A stretch of DNA of 64,000 nucleotides from NCBI GenBank assembly GCA_015057705.1, contig SVDU01000015.1:78626-142625 (forward strand). The letters are read 5' to 3'. Shown one piece after another: positions 1 through 10,057 of the stretch (its first letter is position 1; each line of letters starts with the position of its first letter). Source of the stretch: Paenibacillaceae bacterium. GTDB taxonomy: Bacteria; Bacillota; Clostridia; Lachnospirales; Lachnospiraceae. Below the pieces are notes generated by a model. That model searched no databases and had not been told where the DNA came from. It saw nothing but the letters and a program-made list of their open reading frames with translations. Made by a program: the position numbers and the translations under genes.

Positions 1-422
1 AGAATCTTATGCAGGATTTTTTAAAGCTTAAAGTAAGTCATAAAACTTCCATGCTGGCGGCCAGGCTGACGGTAGTTGGAGTCGCACTGATCGCGGTGTT
101 CCTTGCTTGGGATCCCAATAGTTCCGTATTCACCATCGTTTCCTTTGCCTGGGCTGGTTTTGGAGCTTCCTTTGGCCCTGTAATGCTGTTTGCACTGTTC
201 TGGAAGAGAAGTAATTTTTACGGTGCTGTTGCAGGAATGGTTTCTGGAGGCGCAATGGTGTTTATCTGGAAGTATCTGGTGAGGCCTCTGGGTGGAGTCT
301 TTAACATCTATGAACTTCTTCCGGCTTTTACTGTGGCATGCGGGGCAATCATTATCGTATCGCTTTTAACACCCGAACCTGATCATGAAATTTATAAGGA
401 ATTTGATTCAGTAAATAAATAA
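1..422 (+). CDS. putP: Sodium/proline symporter, C-terminal part (5' end outside window)
   Basis: The frame is open from base 3, so this is the last ~139 codons of a gene that starts upstream of the window; the ATG at base 9 is internal. Three hydrophobic stretches are visible: one near the start of the visible part, one with the motif FGPVMLFALFWKR, and one with YGAVAGMVSGGAMVFIWKY, followed by a last helix and a short hydrophilic tail. These match the end of sodium:solute symporter (SSS) family proteins of the PutP type, which import proline with Na+ across the cell membrane. The substrate assignment rests on overall resemblance and could be pantothenate or another solute. A terminator follows directly. 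Confidence 0.85.
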   Translation, partial: NLMQDFLKLKVSHKTSMLAARLTVVGVALIAVFLAWDPNSSVFTIVSFAWAGFGASFGPVMLFALFWKRSNFYGAVAGMVSGGAMVFIWKYLVRPLGGVFNIYELLPAFTVACGAIIIVSLLTPEPDHEIYKEFDSVNK

Positions 423-436
423 CAAAAAAGCATAGT

Positions 437-472
437 AAAAACTGCCGGGTATTTGAATTCCGGCAGTTTTTA
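437..472 (+). terminator. Rho-independent terminator after putP
   Basis: A GC-rich inverted repeat (aaaaactgccgg ... ccggcagttttt) with a short loop followed by a T-rich run. It closes the putP transcript, so the next gene needs its own promoter. Confidence 0.9.
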
Positions 473-549
473 TTTGCTTTTTTAACATATGGGATTTACA
501 ATAATTAAAAATCTGAATGACATACTGATAGAATGAAAGGAGTTTATTG

Positions 550-1188
550 ATGCTTTTTGATAACAAGAATGTTCCTGAGCACGTGGGAGAGGTTATTGAG
601 AACCTAAATAAAAATAAAATGGCAGGATATTATGTGGATCAACAGGGTCTGTTGATTTCTCTTTTGGATGAGTTGATCAAAGATGGAGAAACCGTAGGCT
701 GCGGGGATTCAGTGACGCTGGATCAGCTTGGGGTATTCGATCATTTGAGAATTCGGAACATTCATTTTCTGGATAAGTTTCAACCTTCTCTGACTGGCAA
801 AGATAAAAGGGAATTGTATTTGCAGAATTTCCGGGCAGATACATTTGTTACCGGAGTAAATGCAATTACAAAAAAAGGCGAGCTGTTTAATATAGATGGA
901 AATGGAAGCAGAGTGGCTCCCATGTTATATGGACCTGGTCAGGTAATTGTTGTAGCAGGAGTTAATAAAATCACTGATAATCTGGACGAAGCCATAAAAA
1001 GAACCAGGCAGATTGCGGCACCACTGGATGCAAAACGGCTGGGAAAATCAACTCCTTGCGCGGCTTTGGGAAGGTGTATTGACTGCAATCATAAAGAAAG
1101 ATTCTGCAATGACTTTGTCCTGATAAAAGGCCAGTTTATAAAGGACCGCATAAAAGTGATTATTGTGGATCAGAGTCTGGGATATTAA
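550..1188 (+). CDS. LUD-domain (LutC/YkgG-like) protein
   Basis: 212 aa. The family (lactate utilization LutC/YkgG, 'LUD' domain) contains subunits of iron-sulfur lactate dehydrogenase complexes and stand-alone members of unknown role. Supporting features: an early GCGDSVTL segment (about residues 49-56), a conserved central block TGVNAITKKGELFNIDGNG, then a glycine-rich GPGQVIVVAG stretch. The C-terminal part has a cluster of Cys residues (CAALGRCIDCNHKERFC) that could bind a metal or Fe-S cluster. ATG at 550 is chosen over TTG at 547 because AAAGGAG at 536-542 gives a 7-nt spacer. No lutA or lutB partner is adjacent, so a lactate role is not shown by context. Confidence 0.85.
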   Translation: MLFDNKNVPEHVGEVIENLNKNKMAGYYVDQQGLLISLLDELIKDGETVGCGDSVTLDQLGVFDHLRIRNIHFLDKFQPSLTGKDKRELYLQNFRADTFVTGVNAITKKGELFNIDGNGSRVAPMLYGPGQVIVVAGVNKITDNLDEAIKRTRQIAAPLDAKRLGKSTPCAALGRCIDCNHKERFCNDFVLIKGQFIKDRIKVIIVDQSLGY

Positions 1189-1290
1189 GAAGGCACCGGC
1201 TTATTGGTTAATCAGTTCTAAGAATTATTCTTCCCCAGATCTTGGCGTCAAGTGGAAGCAATTATCAGAACGAAAGATTTATTAAAACAA

Positions 1291-1330
1291 GAGAGCTGAA
1301 ATGTCGCTAAATCAGGCATCCCAGCTCTCT
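1291..1330 (-). terminator. Terminator of the V/A-ATPase operon
   Basis: Inverted repeat gagagctg ... cagctctc, with T-rich sequence after it on the minus strand (and A-rich on the other side, so it may also act on the plus strand). It lies 5 nt downstream of the stop codon of subunit D. Confidence 0.85.
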
Positions 1331-1334
1331 TATT

Positions 1335-1955
1335 TTACATGCTTTTCTTGGTGCGCTTAATAACTTTAAGTCTTGTAAATTCCTCCCGGTCCTTTTCCTC
1401 CAGAGAATTTGTAATATTTCTGGTAAGAGTTTCGTAGCGGGGTATGGTAATGTTCTTTAATGCGTTAGCCCGTTTTTGTGTCCTTTTAATACTGTTAGCC
1501 AGACGATAAGCTGAGTTTTCCACCATGGAAAGTTTTACGGAAAGCAATTTTACCTTTTCAAAATGATAACGTGCCTCATCAAGAGATTCCCTCGTGCTGT
1601 AATAAGCATAGGTTAAATTAAGAGGCATTTCCTCATGCTCCACTAATGGAATCTCAGTGCCCATAATGCTTCGTGTCTTAATACGCACCCTGTCATCAAT
1701 GGGTACTGCCATGGCAATATCCTGCACGTAATTAATTCCCAGTTCAATGTTTGCCTTCTGAAGTGCTTTATACGCAGCAGTAAACGTCACGTCAATTTCC
1801 GACTGAATTCCCTTGGCCTCATCGATTAAGCTCATCAGTTCTTTGATCAGGATGTTCCTCTTTTTATCCATCAGCTCATAACCCTGTCTGGCTAATGTCA
1901 GGGAGTTCTTCGCAAGGATTAAATTACCCTTGGTAGGAAATGTATTCGGATTCAT
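1335..1955 (-). CDS. ntpD: V/A-type ATPase subunit D (central stalk)
   Basis: 206 aa, normal length for the family. Subunit D forms the long antiparallel coiled coil that, with F, makes the rotating shaft inside the A3B3 head. The sequence begins with the typical NPNTFPTKGNLILAKNSLTLARQGYELMDKKRN block and ends with a long helical segment (residues ~130-200, rich in K, R, E). It is the last gene of the operon, starting 11 nt after subunit B ends, and is followed by the operon terminator. Confidence 0.95.
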   Translation of the reverse strand: MNPNTFPTKGNLILAKNSLTLARQGYELMDKKRNILIKELMSLIDEAKGIQSEIDVTFTAAYKALQKANIELGINYVQDIAMAVPIDDRVRIKTRSIMGTEIPLVEHEEMPLNLTYAYYSTRESLDEARYHFEKVKLLSVKLSMVENSAYRLANSIKRTQKRANALKNITIPRYETLTRNITNSLEEKDREEFTRLKVIKRTKKSM

Positions 1956-1966
1956 TCTGACACCTC

Positions 1967-3370
1967 CTATTCGCCTGAAGCTTCAGCGGTGGTTTCCTTA
2001 TAATACTGGTCTAATACCTTGGTATCGACACGATCCAGCTCCGCTCTTGGGAGCAGACCAAGCAGCTCCCAGCCGATGGTTAATGTCTCAAGAATATTTC
2101 TGTTGGAGTGATTTCCCTGTCCCACAAAGCGTTCTTCAAATGCTTTGCCGAATATCAGATACTTTTTATCAATGGGGGAAAGTTCATCTTCACCAATTAC
2201 GGAAGCCAGAGCTCTTGCGTCACCTACCTTGGCGTAACAGGAAAACAGCTGGTTCGCCACGCCCTGGTGGTCCGCCCTGGTAAATCCTTCTCCGATTCCA
2301 TCCTTCATCAGACGGCTTAGGGACGGGAGCACGTTAATGGGTGGATAAACAGACTGTCCGTATAAGTTCCGGTCCAAAACGATCTGTCCCTCTGTGATAT
2401 AACCGGTGAGATCAGGGATTGGATGGGTGATGTCATCATTTGGCATGGTTAAAATGGGAATCTGGGTAACAGATCCATGCCGCCCTTTTACGATGCCTGC
2501 TCTCTCATAGATGGATGCCAGCTCGCTGTACAGATAGCCGGGATAACCTTTTCTTGATGGGATTTCTCCCTTGGAGGAAGAAACCTCACGAAGTGCCTCT
2601 GCATAAGCTGTCATATCCGTTAAAATAACCAGGATATGCATTCCCTTTTCAAAAGCCAGGTATTCTGCCAGAGTAAGCGCCACTTTTGGCGTAATAAGAC
2701 GTTCTACCACCGGATCATTGGCCAGGTTAATAAACATTGCCACATGGTCGGATACGCCGCTTTCCTCAAAGGTACGACGGAAGAAATCTGCCACGTCGTA
2801 TTTCACGCCCATGGCAGCAAATACAACGGCAAATTTTTCGCTGGATTCGGAATTATCACCTAAGGATGCCTGTTGTACAATTTGTGCAGCCAGCTCATCA
2901 TGGGGAAGACCGTTTCCCGAGAATATGGGTAGCTTCTGACCGCGTATTAAGGTCATCAGGCCGTCAATGGCTGAGATTCCGGTACGGATATAATCTCTGG
3001 GATACTCTCTGGTAACGGGATTTAATGGCTTACCATTAATATCAAGATAGATATCTGAGTTGATATCACCCAGTCCGTCAATGGGTTGCCCGATCCCGTT
3101 AAATGTTCTCCCCAGCATGTCTTCGGAAACGGCCAGTTCCATGGGGCGCCCGGTCAGTCTTGTATGGACATTTCTAAGAGCCAGTCCGTCAGTTCCTCCA
3201 AATACCTGAATAATTGCCTTATCTTCATAAACTTCAATAATACGTCCCAGTTTCTGGGTTTTACCAGCTACTGTCATTTCCACGATTTCGTCAAAGGCAG
3301 CATTCTGGACGCCCTCTAAAACAACCAGGGGTCCGTTAATTGCACTTAAGCCTAAATATTCGATTGCCAT
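1967..3370 (-). CDS. ntpB: V/A-type ATPase subunit B (non-catalytic)
   Basis: 467 aa. Regulatory, non-hydrolysing nucleotide-site subunit of the A3B3 hexamer. The N-terminal beta-barrel begins [18 protein letters not shown]; the position of the catalytic P-loop is replaced by the degenerate [13 protein letters not shown], which is the usual B-subunit form; [17 protein letters not shown] and [17 protein letters not shown] are family hallmarks. It sits 14 nt downstream of subunit A and is co-transcribed with it. Confidence 0.97.
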   Translation of the reverse strand: MAIEYLGLSAINGPLVVLEGVQNAAFDEIVEMTVAGKTQKLGRIIEVYEDKAIIQVFGGTDGLALRNVHTRLTGRPMELAVSEDMLGRTFNGIGQPIDGLGDINSDIYLDINGKPLNPVTREYPRDYIRTGISAIDGLMTLIRGQKLPIFSGNGLPHDELAAQIVQQASLGDNSESSEKFAVVFAAMGVKYDVADFFRRTFEESGVSDHVAMFINLANDPVVERLITPKVALTLAEYLAFEKGMHILVILTDMTAYAEALREVSSSKGEIPSRKGYPGYLYSELASIYERAGIVKGRHGSVTQIPILTMPNDDITHPIPDLTGYITEGQIVLDRNLYGQSVYPPINVLPSLSRLMKDGIGEGFTRADHQGVANQLFSCYAKVGDARALASVIGEDELSPIDKKYLIFGKAFEERFVGQGNHSNRNILETLTIGWELLGLLPRAELDRVDTKVLDQYYKETTAEASGE

Positions 3371-3384
3371 CGTCTGCCTCCTTC

Positions 3385-5151
3385 CTATGCGTTTCGTTCT
3401 ATGACAGAATCATAAAAGTTATCAATCTGTTTTTTATAGTCATCAAATAGATCCAGTCTGTCGTTTGGCACATCGTATTTCAGAGATATAATCTTATCAA
3501 AGACAGGATCTTCTTTGAGGACAGACATGGGCATTCCCATTGAAACCAGGGAACGGGACTTTTTATACAGATAGAGAATTAAGTCCATCATCTTAAACTG
3601 CTTTTCCATTGGAACGCAGGTGTCGTCCTTATGGAAGGCATTCTGCTGTAAGAATCCGATTCGGATGACCTTGGCAATCTCTAAAATCAGCTTTTGATCA
3701 TCAGGAAGCATATCTCCGCCAATCAGTTTTACAATCTCCATCAGACTGCTTTCCTGTGTCAGGATAAATACCATACGGTTTCTGTAATCCACAAACTTTT
3801 TATCTACCTTCTCCAGGTACCAGGGAGCCAGATCCGTTAAATACTCGGAATAGCTGCTAAGCCAGTGAATAGCCGGGAAATGACGCTCGTTGGCCAGATT
3901 CCGGTCAAGACCCCAGAAGCAGCGGACAAAACGTTTTGTGTTTTGTGTTACGGGCTCTGAGAAATCGCCTCCCTGAGGAGAAACCGCACCGATAATCGTA
4001 ACGGAGCCTTCTGTCCCGTTGATATTCTGCATCATACCTGCACGCTCGTAGAAAGCGGATAAACGTGAGGCTAAATAAGCAGGAAAGCCTTCTTCTGCAG
4101 GCATCTCTTCCAAACGGCCGGATAATTCACGAAGTGCCTCTGCCCACCTGGAGGTGGAATCTGCCATGATGGCTACGTGATACCCCATATCTCGGTAATA
4201 TTCTGCCAGTGTAAGACCGGAATAAAGGCTGGCCTCACGGGCGGCTACCGGCATATTGGAGGTGTTGGCGATCAGAGTAGTCCGGTCCATTAAGGGGTTG
4301 CCGGAACGGGGGTCGATTAATTGAGAGAATTCTTCCAGTACCTGAGTCATCTCATTACCCCGCTCTCCGCATCCGATATAGATAATGATATCAGCATCGG
4401 ACCATTTGGCAATCTGATGCTGGGTCATGGTTTTACCAGTACCAAAACCTCCCGGAATACAGGCTGTACCGCCCTTGGCAAGAGGGAAGAGGGTATCAAT
4501 AATTCTCTGACCGGTAATAAGCGGTTTGGTAGCCGGATATCGTTTTAATGTAGGTCTTGGAACCCGGATAGGCCACTTCTGTGTCATTGTCAGCTGTTTT
4601 TCTGTTCCGTCAGAAAGCTTTAGTGTAATGATTGGGTCAGATATGGTATAAGCGCCGTCTTCTGCCACATCAAGTACGATTCCCTCCACATCAGGGGGTA
4701 TCATTACCTTGTGAACGATGGCAGGTGTTTCTGGTACTTCTGCGATAATTGCGCCAGGAAGTAAGTGGTCGCCTTTTTTAACCGTAATATGGGTCTGCCA
4801 GAGTTTTTCGGTATCAAGAGAATCCACGTGGATCCCTCTGTCAATATAAGCGCCTCCTGTTTTTGCAATCTCGCTTAAGGGGCGTTCGATACCGTCGAAA
4901 ATATTGTTGAGAATTCCGGGAGCCAGAGTTACGGAAACAGGATACCCTGTGGAAGTGACTGTTTCACCTGGTTTTATACCGCTGGTCTCCTCGTATACCT
5001 GAACGATGGTGCGGCGGTCCGTAAGTCCGATCACCTCTCCGACTAAATGATCTTTCCCCACATGGACCATTTCATTCATTCTGAATCCGGGATCGCCCTT
5101 TAAATAAATGACGGGGCCGTTGATGCCGGAAATGGTACCTGTATTAGTCAT
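3385..5151 (-). CDS. ntpA: V/A-type ATPase subunit A (catalytic)
   Basis: 588 aa. Catalytic subunit that binds and hydrolyses (or makes) ATP in the soluble A3B3 head. The Walker A loop GGFGTGKT is at residues 234-241, and the conserved [23 protein letters not shown] and EEGFPAYL segments follow. The additional non-homologous region that distinguishes V-type A subunits from F-type beta lies between the barrel and the P-loop (roughly residues 110-190). Its start codon overlaps the end of subunit E by 8 nt, which suggests translational coupling. Confidence 0.98.
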   Translation of the reverse strand: MTNTGTISGINGPVIYLKGDPGFRMNEMVHVGKDHLVGEVIGLTDRRTIVQVYEETSGIKPGETVTSTGYPVSVTLAPGILNNIFDGIERPLSEIAKTGGAYIDRGIHVDSLDTEKLWQTHITVKKGDHLLPGAIIAEVPETPAIVHKVMIPPDVEGIVLDVAEDGAYTISDPIITLKLSDGTEKQLTMTQKWPIRVPRPTLKRYPATKPLITGQRIIDTLFPLAKGGTACIPGGFGTGKTMTQHQIAKWSDADIIIYIGCGERGNEMTQVLEEFSQLIDPRSGNPLMDRTTLIANTSNMPVAAREASLYSGLTLAEYYRDMGYHVAIMADSTSRWAEALRELSGRLEEMPAEEGFPAYLASRLSAFYERAGMMQNINGTEGSVTIIGAVSPQGGDFSEPVTQNTKRFVRCFWGLDRNLANERHFPAIHWLSSYSEYLTDLAPWYLEKVDKKFVDYRNRMVFILTQESSLMEIVKLIGGDMLPDDQKLILEIAKVIRIGFLQQNAFHKDDTCVPMEKQFKMMDLILYLYKKSRSLVSMGMPMSVLKEDPVFDKIISLKYDVPNDRLDLFDDYKKQIDNFYDSVIERNA

Positions 5152-5755
5152 TTTCCGTACCTCCCATCAAATCTTTTATATTAAACCGGAAATCCCGTTT
5201 TGCCTCCGCCAGTTTTGTCTGGAAGGAGTTATCAATTAAAATGTGTCTGTTAGGAATCACGGCTCTTGTTCCGCCCATGAATGAATACTCACTGACCCGG
5301 ATATCAGCGCTCTCCGGTAAGGACAGGCTTCTGATTTTTTCCTCGTCAGCAGGATCAATGTAGATGGTAATAAATTCTTTTCCTGCCAGTTCCTTTGCTT
5401 CCCTGATTTCCTTTTCAATCAGCTCTGTATACTGGGGGGTGTTCCTGAAATGATTTACCATCTCCTGTAACTCCTGAAACAGTTTTTCTTTTAATTCATC
5501 TTGTTTTTTTCCAAATTCACGCTTTGTGCCGATCTGCTCTAAGGAGAGCTGTTTGTTAATCTCCCGCTCGATCTGTTCGCTTTCTGATGCCACCTGCTGT
5601 CTGGCTCTGCGTTTTGCATCCTCTTGATGTTCTGAAAAGGTCTGCTCTAAGGCAGTGGTATATTCATCAAGCATCTTTGCACTGCGGGACCTGGCATCTT
5701 CCATACAAAACTCAAGGAAGTGCTGCAATTTTTCCTCAGTTGTCAAGATGACCAC
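5144..5755 (-). CDS. ntpE: V/A-type ATPase subunit E (peripheral stalk)
   Basis: 203 aa. Peripheral stalk (stator) subunit, pairing with the G/H subunit. The N-terminal half is an uninterrupted charged alpha-helix (residues ~25-125, rich in Q, E, K), and the C-terminal half is a globular domain ending in a typical IDNSFQTKLAEAKRDFRFNIKDLM segment. Overlaps the A subunit by 8 nt and begins 7 nt after subunit F. Confidence 0.9.
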   Translation of the reverse strand: MVILTTEEKLQHFLEFCMEDARSRSAKMLDEYTTALEQTFSEHQEDAKRRARQQVASESEQIEREINKQLSLEQIGTKREFGKKQDELKEKLFQELQEMVNHFRNTPQYTELIEKEIREAKELAGKEFITIYIDPADEEKIRSLSLPESADIRVSEYSFMGGTRAVIPNRHILIDNSFQTKLAEAKRDFRFNIKDLMGGTEND

Positions 5756-5762
5756 CTCTTTC

Positions 5763-6071
5763 TTATAGTTTTAATCCGATTGCTTCGTTGACATAGTCCG
5801 TGATAAAGTTGGGCTTGCGGCCAGTACCGTGGCGGTCAGGGATTTCAATAATTAACGGCAGCTTGCGGTTTAATTTTACATCATTAATGATGTCAGGAAA
5901 TGCTTTCCCGAATTTTTCCGTCAAGAGGATGATCCCGATCTCTTTGTCGGCCAGAACCTTATCAAGCTGGCTTTTCAATTCTGCTTTTTCATGAACGACA
6001 GCGCCTTCTACGCCGGCCAGTCTCATACCTGTCCAGGTATCCACATTGTCGCTGATCAGATACATTTTCAT
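5763..6071 (-). CDS. ntpF: V/A-type ATPase subunit F (central stalk)
   Basis: 102 aa, the standard length. Subunit F caps the central stalk and binds subunit D. The N-terminal MYLISDNVDTWTGMRLAGVEG and the central IGIILLTEKFG block are typical, with the Rossmann-like beta-alpha repeats expected for this small protein. It starts 3 nt after subunit K ends, a spacing consistent with coupled translation. Confidence 0.95.
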   Translation of the reverse strand: MKMYLISDNVDTWTGMRLAGVEGAVVHEKAELKSQLDKVLADKEIGIILLTEKFGKAFPDIINDVKLNRKLPLIIEIPDRHGTGRKPNFITDYVNEAIGLKL

Positions 6072-6074
6072 AAA

Positions 6075-6506
6075 TTATAATTTACCTAAGATCATGAAGG
6101 ATATGATCAGGCCATAGAGACAAACACCTTCGGCAAGACCTACGAAGATCAGTGATTTACCAAGTATGGAACCATCCTCGCTGATGGCACCCAGTGCTGC
6201 ACTTGCTGCTGCGGATACAGCGATTCCGCCGCCGATGCAGGCAAGACCGGTAGAAAGAGCGGCTGCCAGATATCCCATTCCTGCAACGCTAGCAGAAGCA
6301 TTTGCAGCAGCTTCTGCAGCATGTGCCTGGCCGTTAAAGAGAAAAATACCGGATACAGCAATGGTGCCAAGGAACAGAAGTAAGTTAATTCCCAGCGCTT
6401 TTTTATAACGCCCCTTTGATTTTTCCCCCATGGCAAAAGCTCCGAACGGGATTGCAATGCTTAAAAGTAATGCAGCTGCTAATGTAATTTTTACTAAAGT
6501 TGACAT
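6075..6506 (-). CDS. ntpK: V/A-type ATPase subunit K (membrane rotor ring)
   Basis: 143 aa. Proteolipid of the ion-translocating ring. Four hydrophobic helices are visible: about 5-25, 38-58, 78-108 and 117-140. The ion-binding carboxylate is Glu126 in GLAEGVCLYG of the last helix; the first hairpin has no equivalent carboxylate, as in duplicated V-type proteolipids with one active site per pair. By eye no Gln is present at the position of helix 3 that corresponds to the Na+-ligand Gln of Na+-type rings, so proton coupling is possible, but this is not decisive for V-type K subunits. It lies between I and F in the operon. Confidence 0.95.
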   Translation of the reverse strand: MSTLVKITLAAALLLSIAIPFGAFAMGEKSKGRYKKALGINLLLFLGTIAVSGIFLFNGQAHAAEAAANASASVAGMGYLAAALSTGLACIGGGIAVSAAASAALGAISEDGSILGKSLIFVGLAEGVCLYGLIISFMILGKL

Positions 6507-6527
6507 ATTGGTTTCCTCCTGAAATAA

Positions 6528-8456
6528 TTAATTTTTCTTTCCGTAAGGTTTAAATGCACGGCCGGTTCCACGGTAAAAGCGGCTGAATAATTCATAATAT
6601 TCCAGACGAAGAACCTGAATTCCTACAATCAGTCCTTCCATGCCGCAGACAAATAGGTTGCCTAAGATCACACCAATCCAGTTGGGGTTGCCGGCCTCTG
6701 CTCCGGAAAGCATTAATACAACTCCCATCATGGCAGCGTGGCTGATTGCAAAAGCACCCACTCTGACAAAGGAAAGCGTATTGGAAAAATAACTTAAGAG
6801 AACTTCAAACAGTTCAAAAAAACCCTGTATAACAAACATAGCCTTGCCTTCCGGCAGGACCGCGGCTTTGCGCTCCAGCAGGGCGGTTAGCGGTTCTTTA
6901 AAGAATATTAGCAGAAGCGGAAGTCCGAACATTAAAATTAAGATTGCGGATGCCGGTATTGGATTGCCTGTCATATAAAGAACAATGGTAAGGACAAGGC
7001 TTGCATAAAAGATAAGTCCGGCGGCGCCGTTGGTATCAAAAAACGTTCGCTCCGGATCATGTGACCGGATGCTGTTTATGATATTGAGTATCATGGTAAG
7101 AAGTATAATCCCCATACCAATGCAAATTGCAGCAATAAATACGGTATTCAGTTTACCGATAAACGGCAGATTGGTCATATGCTCCATTGGACGCAGCCAT
7201 ACGGCATGAATCACATCTTCAAATCCAAATACGCTGCCAAACAGGAATCCGAAAATGGTGGAAAAGAAGCCGCAGCAGGATATGATGGCAGCCAGGCTGA
7301 TCTTTTTCAGACGGAAAAGAAGAAATCCGCCAAAGAGAAGGCAAAGTCCCTGACCAACGTCCCCGAACATGAAACCAAACAGGAATGAATAAGTAATCCC
7401 AATGAGAATCGTAGGATCGATCTCATTATATGCCGGAAGACCGTACATTTTTATAAACAGTTCAAATGGCTGAAATAACCGGGGATTTAACAGCTTTGTG
7501 GGAGGATCGCTCATAATGTTACTGTGGTCATCTTCCACGATGCAGAAAGTCTTCTCGTCATTGGAGATTTCTTTCTGGAATGCCCTGGCGTCCCGGAAGC
7601 TCATCCAGCCGCAGAGAATGTAAAAGGTATTGATATTCTGCCTGGTGCAGGCAGCAAGCTTTCTTACATTAAAATTAGTGGAAAAAGTCTCCAGACGGTT
7701 TAGTGCGGATAACAGATCAACCCGTTTTGTCTCCAGAACCTGCTCCAGATCCTTTTTAATGGCATTCTGTTCTGTCTCAAGCACCTTTATTTTATCCTGG
7801 AGGGTATGAATGGCATCGGAAGGAGTACCTTTATACTCGTCAGGTACAAAGAAACGTTCAAAATGCATGGACGAATAAATGGCATCAATCTGATTAGAGA
7901 TTGTATCCGGGACAAAGTAAACCAGCCAGACGTATTCTGAATCTTCCCTGCATTTATAAAGTACGGTGTCTATGGTGTCGTAAACGTAGCTTTCGAATTT
8001 GTTATAGTATTCATGTAAAATTCGCCCGAAACGGAATTTGATGTATTTAAAATGCAATATGGAACTTAAATCGTAGTTCAGTCCCGTAAACGGTATTATT
8101 TTATCCAGAGACTGGTTTAAGGCATCAATTTTTTCCTGATATTCTGCCTGCGCAGTGGTCAGTTCTTCTACCTGAGAGCCAATTTCCTCAACCGTTCTGA
8201 CCGCGTCTTCAATTGATACATCCTTTAAGTCTGCATTAGTAATGTTATCAGAAAGAAGTCTGGATAACTCCTGGGCGCGCTGATAGGTGTCCTTATATGG
8301 ATTGGTTTCTATATAAGGCCGTAGATCTTTTACCGTTTTCAGCTCGGACAACGCATTTTCCAAATGAATTTCATATTTGGACAGATAGGTATCTATGACC
8401 CGGTCAATATCTTCTTTTGGTCCGGTAATACTTAAAAACTTCATTTTTTCAATCAC
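6528..8456 (-). CDS. ntpI: V/A-type ATPase subunit I (membrane stator, a-subunit equivalent)
   Basis: 642 aa, the expected size. It forms the two half-channels against the K ring and anchors the peripheral stalks. The N-terminal ~330 residues are soluble with coiled-coil segments (around residues 50-115 and 225-260). The C-terminal half holds about seven to eight membrane helices, including YSFLFGFMFGDVGQGL and FSNTLSFVRVGAFAISHA; the Arg in the latter is the family's conserved residue facing the ring carboxylate. It follows subunit C and precedes K. Confidence 0.96.
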   Translation of the reverse strand: MIEKMKFLSITGPKEDIDRVIDTYLSKYEIHLENALSELKTVKDLRPYIETNPYKDTYQRAQELSRLLSDNITNADLKDVSIEDAVRTVEEIGSQVEELTTAQAEYQEKIDALNQSLDKIIPFTGLNYDLSSILHFKYIKFRFGRILHEYYNKFESYVYDTIDTVLYKCREDSEYVWLVYFVPDTISNQIDAIYSSMHFERFFVPDEYKGTPSDAIHTLQDKIKVLETEQNAIKKDLEQVLETKRVDLLSALNRLETFSTNFNVRKLAACTRQNINTFYILCGWMSFRDARAFQKEISNDEKTFCIVEDDHSNIMSDPPTKLLNPRLFQPFELFIKMYGLPAYNEIDPTILIGITYSFLFGFMFGDVGQGLCLLFGGFLLFRLKKISLAAIISCCGFFSTIFGFLFGSVFGFEDVIHAVWLRPMEHMTNLPFIGKLNTVFIAAICIGMGIILLTMILNIINSIRSHDPERTFFDTNGAAGLIFYASLVLTIVLYMTGNPIPASAILILMFGLPLLLIFFKEPLTALLERKAAVLPEGKAMFVIQGFFELFEVLLSYFSNTLSFVRVGAFAISHAAMMGVVLMLSGAEAGNPNWIGVILGNLFVCGMEGLIVGIQVLRLEYYELFSRFYRGTGRAFKPYGKKN

Positions 8457-8473
8457 AGGAAAAGCTACCCCCT

Positions 8474-9520
8474 TTACTGTTTAACTACATAGGAGATAAT
8501 TTCTTCCGGTTTCAGCTGATACCGGATACTCTCTATGAGTGTTATTATTTTTTGGATTTCCTCCTCCTTTAAATAAAGATAGGAATTTAATGTCGCGATG
8601 GAATAAGGATTCTGTCTGCTTGTGGAACGGTATATCTTATCAAGAACCTCACTGGTAAGCTGCTCTAAGTCCGGCTTCTCCCTTACATCCATATCTGCCT
8701 TCTGGCCGTAATAGGTAGTTTTAAGGACAGCAAAAAACTCATCCATAGTCCCGGCTTCTACTAATTTTGCAGTCTGATCCTTTTTTAAATGATAATGAAA
8801 AGGAATAAGAAGTGCATAAATATCAGCGGATTGTAAGTGGTAATATTTAAGGGAACGGTATATCCACTGAATATTAAGCAAATCCAGTTTACTGCCAAAA
8901 CATTGGATTAAAAGTTCCTGGGACTTTTTGTTTAGGTATTTACTCATTACTTTCCAGATTGTTTTAAAATAAAGCAGATCCAGATGTACTTCATAATCAA
9001 ACAGTGTGGTTTCGGTTCCCTCTTCTAAATGGATCAGAAGATCGTAATAGATGGAGCCCTCCAGATTTGCGATAAATTCATGTAAATTTGCGGAAGAGGA
9101 AAGCTTCATTAAATCCAGTGAAGAATGTTTGAAAAAAAAGTCCCTGAACACAGAAAGATCGATATCCAGCTGGTTACGTCCCATGGCGTTACGGAAACAT
9201 TTTTTCAGGATATCGATTTCAAAGTGCATAAAATATAAGTCAAGGAATTTACGCTGTGTTAAGTTGGAAAAACGGTAGAGCTTTGCAAAATCCTGGTACA
9301 GGGACAGGATAAGCCGCTGTTCAATCGCACCCCGGTGAAGTTTTTCATCATCCACATCGGAAAACAAGCCCTCATAGGCCTTTAAATGTCTTAAATACTC
9401 CACTGCATCGGGAACTGTTTCAAGAGCAGCCATATCACGGAACTGGCTGTCGGAGATCAGATGGCTTTCCATCGCCCGTACCTTGGTCGTCAAACCGCTG
9501 TAGGATAACAGATTTCCCAT
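8474..9520 (-). CDS. ntpC: V/A-type ATPase subunit C (central stalk/rotor connector)
   Basis: 348 aa. Funnel-like socket that connects the D-F shaft to the K ring (AC39/Vma6 family). The helical pattern and the segments TTKVRAMESHLI near the N-terminus and HFEIDILKKCFRNA in the middle are typical. In this operon C comes directly after the G/H gene and before I, rather than between E and F as in the Enterococcus operon. It starts 4 nt before the previous gene's end spacing would require re-initiation, so coupling with the upstream G/H gene is likely. Confidence 0.9.
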   Translation of the reverse strand: MGNLLSYSGLTTKVRAMESHLISDSQFRDMAALETVPDAVEYLRHLKAYEGLFSDVDDEKLHRGAIEQRLILSLYQDFAKLYRFSNLTQRKFLDLYFMHFEIDILKKCFRNAMGRNQLDIDLSVFRDFFFKHSSLDLMKLSSSANLHEFIANLEGSIYYDLLIHLEEGTETTLFDYEVHLDLLYFKTIWKVMSKYLNKKSQELLIQCFGSKLDLLNIQWIYRSLKYYHLQSADIYALLIPFHYHLKKDQTAKLVEAGTMDEFFAVLKTTYYGQKADMDVREKPDLEQLTSEVLDKIYRSTSRQNPYSIATLNSYLYLKEEEIQKIITLIESIRYQLKPEEIISYVVKQ

Positions 9521-9524
9521 TGAA

Positions 9525-9836
9525 TCACTCCTTTATCATGTTATTGAATAGTTCCTCTGCATATTGGGTATGATGGACTTCAAAGTTTTTTTCCATAGCC
9601 TTCAGGATTTCCTGCAATTCATCCCGTTGTTTCTTTAAGCGTTGATTCATTTTGATTTCCATACCTGCTCTCAGTTTCTCTATTTCTTTTTCTGTTTCTT
9701 GTTCCAGCTGGGCATCAAATGCAGCAGTGCGTTCATCCATTTCTTTTGCAAACGCTTTTTTCTGTTCATTGGCATGTTCCATGATGGAAGTGGCAGCTGA
9801 TTCGATCTCAGATATTTTATCAATCACAACATCCAT
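9525..9836 (-). CDS. ntpG: V/A-type ATPase subunit G/H (peripheral stalk)
   Basis: 103 aa, almost entirely one charged helix (residues ~5-95), as expected for the stator partner of subunit E. The start at 9836 (MDVVIDKISEIESAATSI) is chosen because GGAGGG lies at 9843-9848 with a good spacer; a longer in-frame reading would add about 34 hydrophobic residues without a ribosome binding site. First gene of the operon, 4 nt before subunit C. The family is poorly conserved, so naming relies on length, helix character and position. Confidence 0.85.
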   Translation of the reverse strand: MDVVIDKISEIESAATSIMEHANEQKKAFAKEMDERTAAFDAQLEQETEKEIEKLRAGMEIKMNQRLKKQRDELQEILKAMEKNFEVHHTQYAEELFNNMIKE

Positions 9837-9950
9837 TTTTTGCCCTCCTTTTGTGAATAGTGAACTAAATAAAAAGGTTCTAATTATTAATAATACTACA
9901 ATTAAAAAAAATTTCCATAGTAAATTGGAAAAAAACAAATAGAAGTCTGA

Positions 9951-9978
9951 ATTTTAACATAAATATAAAGTATGCCAA
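9951..9978 (-). promoter_or_regulatory. Promoter of the V/A-ATPase operon
   Basis: On the minus strand TTGGCA, a 16-bp spacer, and TAAAAT preceded by TG one base upstream (extended -10). It lies about 115 bp before the first gene and is the only good sigma-A-type promoter seen upstream of the nine-gene operon. Confidence 0.7.
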
Positions 9979-10010
9979 CAGTACTATACTTATGCATTAT
10001 ATACATATAA

Positions 10011-10050
10011 AAGCGAAGATCAAAAGCAGGTTTACTTTTGTTCTTCGCTT
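10011..10050. terminator. Bidirectional-looking terminator
   Basis: Inverted repeat aagcgaaga/caaaag ... cttttg/ttcttcgctt separated by a small loop. It closes the minus-strand SH3-protein gene, 7 nt after its stop. Confidence 0.8.
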
Positions 10051-10057
10051 CATAATA

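Noticed and set aside
1930..2283. 117-aa frame opposite V-ATPase subunits D/B
   Set aside because: Antisense to highly conserved genes; composition typical of a shadow frame.
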